DNA of 64,000 nucleotides. Source: Ctena decussata (taxonomy: Eukaryota; Mollusca; Bivalvia; Lucinida; Lucinidae). The stretch covers positions 55,501,400 to 55,565,399 of the forward strand of contig OZ022507.1 in NCBI GenBank assembly GCA_963989385.1, read 5' to 3'. The position numbers were made by a program, and so were the translations under genes. Shown piece by piece: positions 56,200 through 64,000 of the stretch (its first letter is position 1; each line of letters begins with the position of its first letter). The notes beneath the pieces are model-generated. The model ran no database searches and was not told where the DNA came from. It worked only from the letters and a program-made list of their open reading frames with translations.

Positions 56200-57648
56200 A
56201 ACTAGAATTGTTTTTCTACGAAAAAACAGATGTCTCCCCCCTTTCTGATGTCATTTTTCATGCAAACAATGAGCTCGTATCCAGTAAAGATATTTTGTGA
56301 TAGACTAATAGACAGACGCCAAGGGAAAAACAATATGTTTCCCTACCCTGAAGCAGGGATTCATAATAAGTAAAAAGTATAAATGCAATAGTTATAGTTG
56401 TTATTCTCTGCATGTCATGTAATGTTGACTGATATTCATATTTAGTTTTTGTCAAAAAATATAAATGCAAGAGTTACAGTGCTCTGCACGTCGTCTATTT
56501 ATATGTTGACTGATACTTGTATGTATGAAGTTTCATGAATATAGCTTAAACGGTTTTCAAGTTATAGAGCTTAGACGATTGAGACACGATTTTGTGAATG
56601 ACAAAGTTCCAAGGGAAATAACTCAAATAGTATAAATGTTGTCTAGTGTTGACTGACATTTGTATGAAGTTTCGTGAATATAGCTTGTCCGGTTTTCAAG
56701 TAATAAAGCGATTGAGACACGATTTTGTGACTGACAAAGGTCCAAGGGAAATAACTCAAGAAGTATAAATGCAAGAGTTATGGTTCTTGCACTATGCAAT
56801 TCTTCTAATGTTGATTGATATTTGTATGAAGTTTCGTGAATATAGCTTGAATGGTTTTCAAGTTATAGAGCAGACACGACTGAGACACAATTTTGTGACT
56901 GACAAAGTTCTAAGGGAAATAACTCAAATAGTATAAATGCTAAAGTTATGGTTCTTGCATTCTGCACGTCGTCTGATGTTGATTGATATTTGTATGAACT
57001 TTCATGAATATAGCTCGAATGGTTTTAAAGTTATAGACGGACTCAACTGAGACACAATTTTGTGATGGACAAAGTTCCAAGGGAAATAACTCAAAAAGGA
57101 TAAACGCCAGAGTGCATTCTGCACGTCGTCTGATGTTGATTGATAGTTGTATGAACTTTCATGAATATAGCTTGAATGGTTTTAAAGTTATAGACGGACT
57201 CGACTGAGACACAATTTTGTGATGGACAAAGTTCCAAGGGAAATAACTCAAAAAGTATAAATGCCAGAGTTACCATTTGTACACTCTGCACATCGCCTCA
57301 TGTTGATTGATATTTGTATGAAGTTTCGTGAATAAAGCTTGAGCAGTTTTCAAGTTATAGAGCGGACACAATTGAAACAAAATTTTGAGATGGAATAAGT
57401 TCCAAGGGAAATAACTCAAAAAGTATAAATGCCAGAGTTACCATTCTTGCACTCTGCACGTCGTCTCATGTTGATTGATATTTATATGAAGTTTCGCGAA
57501 TATAGCTTGAGCGGTTTTTAAGTTATAGAAAGGACACGATTTGTGACAGACAAACGGACAGACAGACAGACGGACAGACGCCCGGGGAAAAACAATATGT
57601 CTCCCGACTCTTAAGGGGGGGGGGGGGGGGGCATAATAATGTGTATGG
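56200..57648 (+). mobile_element. Tandem-cored element (family 5), 130-170-bp units
   Basis: Starts near 'agaattgtttttctacgaaa' and 'acagatgtctccccc', ends with GACA/CGGA runs, 'aacaatatgtctcccgactc' and a 17-base G run. About seven units carry 'ttccaagggaaataactcaa', 'ctgcacgtcgtctgatgttg' and 'tttcgtgaatatagcttg'. Confidence 0.75.
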
Positions 57649-58670
57649 CAACATCTTTCTTATATGTGACAGTGCCTGCGATCTTGAGACTTATGGAGGT
57701 GCGACATTGACGTCACGAAACGTGAAAAATATGACGTCATAAAATTTGCACGTAAAGTTAATTGTATTTCCGCGCACTGACTAATAAATTTCAAAGCGTC
57801 AGCTGAAAAGAGTGATTCACCATTTTTATCATCTTCAATCTTTTAATGTTCGCATTATAGATCTTTGAAAAGAGATGTCACGAACCAAAATTATAAAGGT
57901 TTATCCAGCTAGTATGTAAATTGTATCCAATACGTGAAACGAAAACAAAAAAAACGGGTGGGTATGAATTTCGTTTGCTTTTGCAATAAACCTTAGTGCT
58001 ATTTCTTTGTGCTTCTCAAAATCTATTTTGGAAGCACTAATAACTACGAAAATGTCAAAAACAAATTTCCGATTTTCGCTCCATAAGGCTCAAAATGCCA
58101 GACACTGTCACATATTAGCAACCAGACATTTTTCAATTTTTGGCCTAATCTTTAATTTTAAAGAACAAAATGGACACGCAAGCATATGGGATGACGTTTG
58201 ATAATAGATCATAGGTTTTTGACGTCACTCAATTTTAATGACGTCACTAAAGACGGGTTTAAACGTCCTTAGCAAATCTGACGCGCGTGGAGTGATTGGC
58301 TAAGTTGCATTTAGTTTTCGCCCTCTGGAAGATAAAATAGTCTACATATCGTGTTTTCCGTCACCCATTTTAGGACCCGATAAACACACTGGGATGCTCA
58401 AAATTTACTTCAAATCACTGGTTAAAAAGTTAAAATTTTCCTGGTCTAAAGCCTAAGCCGACTTGAGGTTTAAAATCCGCTGACAGTGGGAGAAAAATAA
58501 TCCATCATGAGCCAGTCCATGTAGGTAGGATAGAGAATTCTTGCACACCGGATAGAAAATGCCATTCTTTTCATCCGGGATAGAAAATCTTTTCTTGCAC
58601 ACCGGAGAAGGATATCAGCGTGCTTCCCCTGTACCTACAAATCTTATCTCACCCATGTTATCTCACCCAG
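57649..58670. other. Non-coding stretch with CRE-like sites
   Basis: TGACGTCA-type sites near 57707, 57731, 58220 and 58239. A plus-strand frame at 58007-58201 has no domain. A small inverted 'gcacaccggatagaaaat' motif occurs near 58555 and 58595. Confidence 0.35.
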
Positions 58671-59540
58671 GACCGGATAAAAATCACGAGCATTAAATGC
58701 ATTGGTTGTAATGGAGGTCACGTATCTGCGTCGTCAAGTGACGTTGGCTTTTTAGATGATTTCGTTACGAAAACGGCAAAATGACGTCAGTTTATGCATG
58801 CCAGACGTTGACGTAAAGAACCGAATGGCGGTCGTTGAAAACGGCGCCTTCTTTTAAAATCAAATAGAAACCTCTGAGGCACTAAAATTACGCATTTTAA
58901 CAAGTTCTAAAGATAATACAAAACGTGGTGTGCAAGAAAAAGTATCTATCATGGGTGTGAGGTGCGGAGAGAAAAATCCGTCACTCGGGATCACTGTTCG
59001 GCATCACTCGGCAAGCCTCGTGATGCCGAACAGTGACCATCGTGACGGATTTTGCTATTCACACCTCATACCCATGAAAGATACTTGTAGTCTTACCCAG
59101 GTGTTCTTACCCAGGACCGAATAAAAATCACGAGCATTAAATGCATTGGTTGTATTGGAGGTCACGTACCTGCGTCGTCAAGTGACGTTGGCATTTTAGG
59201 TGATGACGTAACGAAAACGTCAAAAATGACGTCAGTTTGTGCGCACCAGTCGTTGACGTAAAGAGCCGAATGGCGGTCGTTGAAAGCGGCGCCTTCTTTC
59301 AAAATCAAATTGAAAACCTCTCAAGCACTAGAATTACGCATTTTAACAAGTTCTAAAGTTAAAACGAAACGTGGTGTGCAAGAAAAAGTATCTATATATC
59401 ACTGGTGTGAAGTGCGGATAGAAAAATCCGTCACTCGGGATCACTGTATGGCATCAATCGGCAAGCCTCGTGATGCCGAACAGTGACCCTCGGGACAGAT
59501 TTTTCTATCCACACCTCACACCCATGATAGATCCTTATAA
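58671..59540. repeat. Direct tandem duplication, 444-bp offset
   Basis: 'gaccggataaaaatcacgag' at 58671 recurs (one base changed) at 59115, and the copies stay alignable through 'gcgtcgtcaagtgacgttgg', 'gaatggcggtcgttgaaa' and the hairpin region. Identity looks near 90 percent. Each copy has one TGACGTCA. Confidence 0.8.
58940..59086. repeat. Two-level hairpin with GCAAGCCTCG loop
   Basis: The outer arms 'agtatctatcatgggtgtga' and inverse enclose inner arms of about 30 bp, 'ccgtcactcgggatcactgt' and on, closing on loop 'gcaagcctcg' at 59011-59020. A diverged repeat of the hairpin is at about 59388-59536, with the same loop at 59461-59470. Confidence 0.75.
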
Positions 59541-59614
59541 TCTCGCCCTCGGGGTCGAAATTTCAACCAGCAAGCCTCGTCCCTGGTTGAAATTCCGACC
59601 CCTCGGGTGAGATT
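59539..59614. repeat. Hairpin with the same loop but different stem
   Basis: 'tcggggtcgaaatttcaacc' pairs with 'ggttgaaattccgacccctc' around 'agcaagcctcgtcc'. The loop GCAAGCCTCG (59570-59579) is shared with the hairpins at 59011 and 59461, but the stem sequence is unrelated. Confidence 0.75.
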
Positions 59615-60349
59615 TTGACGCAAAGAACCGAACGGCGGTCGTTGACAAGTTTCGGCTTCTTTAAAATTGGATAGAAACCCTTTAAATGCGAAAGTTATAC
59701 TATATAGAGAGGATCTTACATAAGTGCTCCTGTATTAACAGCTTATCGGGTTCCCCAGCGAGTTTAATAAATTCAGTAATACAGGAGCATAAATGCAAGA
59801 TTCTATTTATCAAACGACACTTTTAAAATCGCATTTTTACTAGCAAATTTTGCCATAAGAAAACGCGACGTTTTTATGGACGTCAACGCATACCGTTACG
59901 ACGTAATTCGCATAATTATTCCACTAGTTGATTATCGTTTTTGCTGCAAGGCTTCGTACACTCTCAGATGCAACGTCATATGATAAAGCAAGTTCTGCTT
60001 TCAAAATTAAATATTGTAAATCAAAAGGTCTAGTAAGGACGCTGAACCCGAAAAAAAAAATACAGTTCAAATGCTCCGGCGATTCGAAAAAATTTTAATG
60101 CATATTTGATAAGTAAAACATTTTGGCTTTGTGATAATGATGTTGGTCTGCAAAATAAGATCCCGCTGCGTTTCAACCAGTCTTTTTTACGCTCACATTT
60201 TTTACCCTTATTTTGCTCGAAAAATGAAAATGTCATAATTCTGTTCTGTATGAGGTGCAAACAACATTCCTGATTAGTTCCTAATTGATTTATTGAAACT
60301 ATTAGCTTTTCCACTAACTTACAAAATATGAAGAAAACCGGTATATATA
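59615..60349. other. Non-coding stretch with one hairpin
   Basis: 'gctcctgtatta' near 59725 and 'taatacaggagc' near 59777 form a stem around 'gcttatcgggttccccagcg'. No gene is recognised. Confidence 0.4.
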
Positions 60350-60527
60350 CAGTAGAACGTCAATGGCTCGAACTCTGATGGCTCATTTACCCTGTTATGG
60401 CTAGAACTCATTCTTGGGTCCCTTGAGGTCAGTTCATATAGAAACTAGCCCTGGATGGCTGGAACTACCCTTGGCTGGAACTAATTTTCATGGTCCCAAG
60501 GCTGTTAGAGCGATTGAAGTTCTACTG
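60350..60527. mobile_element. pogo/Tigger-like MITE, 178 bp
   Basis: Starts 'cagtagaacgtcaatggctc' and ends with the near inverse, flanked by TA (60348-60349, 60528-60529). The interior has repeated 'atggctcgaactc' variants. CAGT-type ends with TA duplication fit the pogo branch of Tc1/mariner. Confidence 0.75.
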
Positions 60528-60711
60528 TACATATAATGCGAAGGGCAGTTTATCTTACCCAGAGTAGGTATCCGAAGATACTAAATTTCATTTAAGTCTC
60601 TTTTTTCCATTCCTCATGAAATAACGCACGGAATTACGGGATAACTGACTCGCACAATATTCAATGATAATGTCTCAGCAATCAGTATTTCATAACATTT
60701 TTGTCGCACCT

Positions 60712-61475
60712 GCTTCAGGTTTTCCGTCCCTCCGTTCAGAATTTAAGTCGACCCTAGCATTTTAGTCCATTCAAATGACTTAATCTCTGAAACCACTGCA
60801 CCCATGGTTCTCAAAATTCACATGCAGCAGGATCAGGCTACAAGGCTTCAAAACGATAAAATTTAGCTAGGTCAAGAATCCAAGATGGCCACTGTTACTA
60901 AAATTTAGCAAAACCAATAAAACCAATTTTTTCTCCAGTTTGGCTGAAGTTTTGCAGGAAGCATTAGTGGGACCTTCGTTTTCGGAATTATCAAAATGAA
61001 CAGAATCTGTAGCAGAGTTAGGTCTCAGTGACCTACTTTCTATTGATGAATCCAGTTTTACTTAAATGCCAATATCTAAAAAATGCTGAACAGATATCAG
61101 TCAAATTCAGTCAGAATGATTCACAAATGTAATTCTTTCAAATTTATGTGACTAAGCAGTCCAAGATAGCCATCAGCTGTTGTTACTAAAATAGCGAAAA
61201 CATGAAAATGACAATTCTCTAGAACCTCTGAATGAATCTGGACCAACTTTGTGTCAGAATGATCCTCTTATGAAGCTATTTCAATATTTTGCAAATCGAT
61301 CATCCAAAACGGCTGCCGTTTGCCATTACTAAATATAAGAAAAGTATGAAACGGACAATCCAAATGTATTTTGACCAAATATGCATCAAACGGATGCTTT
61401 CATTGAGTTCTTAATGTGAAGGCACATAGCAGGTGCGACATAGCGTTCCGCGGAATTCTTGTTCTTGGGTGTTTA
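60712..61475. mobile_element. Tandem-cored element bounded by 'tgtcgcacctgct'
   Basis: 'tgtcgcacctgct' at 60712 and the inverse 'agcaggtgcgaca' at 61440 enclose three diverged units with 'ccaagatggccactgttact'-like blocks (about 60882, 61160, 61303). A small palindrome 'ttccgcggaa' follows at about 61447. Confidence 0.65.
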
Positions 61476-62276
61476 ACCACTCCACTGCATTGGCTCCCGT
61501 TTTTCTCAGATGTCCATTTTTTCAAAAGATGTAGCGTATTAAACTTTTTCTCGCACTGAGGAGTTTTCACACGGATACCAGCCCTACGCCGTCTGTGACA
61601 ATTAAGATTTTAAATAACAGACGCTCTCAGGCTTATATTGGGCATTTGTCTATCGTAGCTAGTTACCTACCTTACTTTATAACCCTATATAACCTATGCC
61701 AGTGTCAAAATATTTAATATTCTGCTTGGATGATGCGCAAACAATAATAAGCAAAAGTAAAAACACCAAGCAACGACAAGACAGACCGATGGAACCCACG
61801 TACGATCGACTATTGACTGACGGGGCTGGGGGCTCGCTGTGCCTTAAGGTGGTGATTTGTGGTAAATACAAAAATCTGCATAAAACCATAAAAAATTAAC
61901 GTACCTCCCAGAAAGTTTGCTGACTTCTTATTTTTGTTGTTCTCTACAGTTCATAATACAGAATAGAGGGACATGCTGTTAAAAAAGTGTTTTATATGGA
62001 AAAATCAAAGGGTAATTTTGTGCGCAGAAATCTAGAAAATTAACTTCATTCTTGAAAATATTATAAGCTCTGAAGTTTCTTGAATGCATTAAAAAGAGCG
62101 TCCTAGCAATTATTTGTTCAGATTTTTTCTCAAATTTATAAGGTAGACCAGATGAAAACAGTCACTTTTTCTCAAATGTCTGACCATGTATAGTGCATGT
62201 ACACTGCATGCATTAATTAAATACAGGTAGAGCAGTTATACCTTTATCATACTCACAGTATGCCATAAAAAATCTA
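61476..62276. other. Mostly unrecognised; one frame with a hydrophobic segment
   Basis: A minus-strand frame at 61677-61889 contains CLVFLLLLIIVCASSKQ, which looks like a signal peptide or membrane anchor. No domain or linked exon was found, so I do not call a gene. Confidence 0.25.
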
Positions 62277-62457
62277 TATATTGGGACAGTTAGGTCTGAG
62301 CAAAAAAAGCAAACCCAGATCAGACAGGAGCAGTCTGATCAGGGTCTACACTATTTGCCATCCCATTTGCATTTTTGGGCACATTACTGCACTGTTAAAC
62401 CTAATTGTTTCAATTTTAGGACAGTTATGGTAATTATTTTTAGTGTCCCAATATTAA
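62277..62457. mobile_element. Palindromic MITE with 'attgggaca' ends
   Basis: 'atattgggacag' and the inverse-type 'gtgtcccaatat' bound a segment with 'agcagtctgatcagggtcta'. Fragments of the family occur at 53925-54007 and about 33300-33360. Confidence 0.6.
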
Positions 62458-62567
62458 GAATTTTTACCACCATGACACAGGTGTGTATATGAAATTGTTC
62501 AACTTTGAAAATGGACTCTACGGTGTATTTTGGCAATAATTTGGGCCCAGAGGAGACCATTTTTTAG

Positions 62568-64000
62568 CTCGCCTGAACGAAAGTTCAGGAAGAGCTATTG
62601 TTGGCACCACGGCGTCGGCGTCCGCGTCGGCGTCCGCGTCCGCGTCAGCGTCGGCGTTCGGATAGGATGTTTTGGTTAAAGTTTTTTAAAGACCTATATC
62701 TCCTTAACCCATGGATCGATTCTTTTGATACTTGCACTGTAGTTAGATATTGGTCTAAGGTTTAACATGGTACCACCCCCACCCCACTCCGTGACCTTGA
62801 TGTCAAGGTCATGGACTTAGAAAATTGGTATTTTTTTTGGACTGGATGTTTTGGTTAAAGTTTTATAAAGCCCAGTATCTCCTTAACCCATGGATGGATT
62901 CCTTTGATACTTGCACTAAAGTTAGATATTGGTCTAAAGTTTTCGAAAGTACTACCCCCCCCCCCCCTCTGTGACCTAGATGTCAAGGTCATGGACTTAG
63001 AATATTGTCTTTTTATTGATTGGATGTTTTGGTTAAAGTTTTTTAAAGACACATATCTCCTGAACCCATAGATGAATTCTTCTTATATTTGCACTGTAGT
63101 TAGATCTACAGAGTACTACCCCAACTCAGCTCAGTGATCTTGATGTCAAGGTCAGGGACTTGGGAAATTTTTATCTTTTTTAAAGTTTTGTAATTGCATA
63201 CTGATTCATAATGCTTTGCAGAGATTTAGTTTATACTTGAACTGATGTTAGACTCTTTTTTGAGTTTTTACAAAACACCTTATACTTACCCCACTGGATG
63301 ACCTTGAAGTCAAGGTCATCGACTTAGAATTTTGTCTTAAAGATTTTGGTTAAAGTTTTATATTTATGAAGACATAATTTCACAGTGCCACGATGATGGA
63401 CTCAGTTGATACTAATACTTGAACTGATGTTAGATAATGGTACAGGGTTTTGATACATCATCCAAGCCCCCCCCCCACCCCCTCCTACCCGTCAGTTTTT
63501 TTTACCTCAAGCTCATGGACTTCGAAATTTCATTTCATTTTTTTATTTTAATTTTATTTTTAATACTTATTTCTGAGATAGCTTTTGTTTATAAATGTGC
63601 TTTCATTATGGACATGCTTGCATGAAGTTTTATGCATAGCAGTCCACATAGCGCCCCCCCAACACACACACACACACACAACGCCACCACCACCCATGGA
63701 CTGAGAAATTTCATTTCATAATTTTTATTTTAACTTTATTTTGAGACTTATTTCTGAGATAGCTTTTGTTATAAATGTGTTTTCATTATGGACATGCTTG
63801 CCTGAAGTTTTATGCATAGCAGTCCACATAGCCCCCACCCCCTCCCCCTACCCGTCCGTTTTTTTTTTACCTCAAGCTCCTGGACTTTGAAATTTCATTT
63901 CATTTTTTTTATTTTAATTTTATTTTTAATACTTATTTCTGAGATAGCTTTTGTTTATAAATGTGCTTTCATTATGGACATGCTTGCATGAAGTTTTATG
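62568..64000 (-). mobile_element. Tandem-cored element (family 2), reverse copy, runs off window
   Basis: 'ttagctcgcctgaacgaaag' at the left is the inverse of the 3' end of the 7350-8483 element (hairpin and CTAA), followed by the CGTCGG hexanucleotide stretch and units with 'tgtcaaggtcatggacttag'. The other end lies beyond 64000. Confidence 0.75.
63450..64000. repeat. 180-187-bp tandem units with C and CA runs
   Basis: 'tatggacatgcttgc' occurs at about 63607, 63787 and 63974. The first and third units are nearly identical and the second is diverged. A (CA)n run at about 63663-63680 lies between the first two. Confidence 0.75.

Overview
The window reads as animal nuclear DNA, most likely from a bivalve mollusc. 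The signs are low gene density, spliced gene fragments with GT-AG introns, non-LTR retrotransposons, tRNA-derived SINEs, many short palindromic DNA elements, and several families of repeats with internal tandem units of about 145-440 bp. The species call is an inference from repeat style; nothing here names the organism. No bacterial operon, CRISPR array, rRNA gene or convincing intact tRNA gene was seen.

Region by region: 0.5-5.2 kb is satellite-like DNA (an 85-bp minisatellite, a CAGCTGCTG-rich higher-order array, a return of the first array, then a GATATC-rich array). 7.3-8.5 kb is a tandem-cored element ending in a hairpin plus CTAA. 9.0-10.3 kb is a DNA element with perfect 27-bp terminal inverted repeats (TIRs). 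12.1-14.1 kb is a broken LINE, cut off by a GGGCGAAACGAC-type minisatellite. 14.66-18.58 kb is flanked by matching inverted repeats and a 6-bp target duplication. 18.7-21.4 kb (minus strand) holds four phased exons of a MULE-type transposase-domain gene. 22.4-25.5 kb is a pile of TIR elements, including one inserted into its own family. 28.1-39.8 kb is one tandem-cored element that has swallowed a 7.6-kb LINE with both ORFs open, a palindromic element and a LINE tail. 40.4-40.7 kb is a complete SINE.

From 41.6 to 53.6 kb (minus strand) three exons of a C-type lectin domain gene can be recognised by splice sites, phase and domain motifs. Their introns are filled with mobile DNA. The largest insertion (44.0-51.4 kb) is nested four deep: a 349-bp repeat, inside a 3.7-kb foldback element with arms of about 0.7 kb, inside a 165-bp-unit tandem element, inside a larger tandem-cored element. 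From 54 kb to the end are more tandem-cored elements, small palindromic elements, a 444-bp duplication carrying hairpins with a shared loop, and a copy, in inverted orientation, of the 7.3-8.5 kb element running off the window.

How it works together: the only host-like genes I can support are the lectin gene and, possibly, the MULE gene. The LINE is the only element seen that could supply its own machinery; the SINEs may borrow such machinery. The TIR, foldback and tandem-cored elements carry no recognisable transposase and must depend on enzymes encoded elsewhere.
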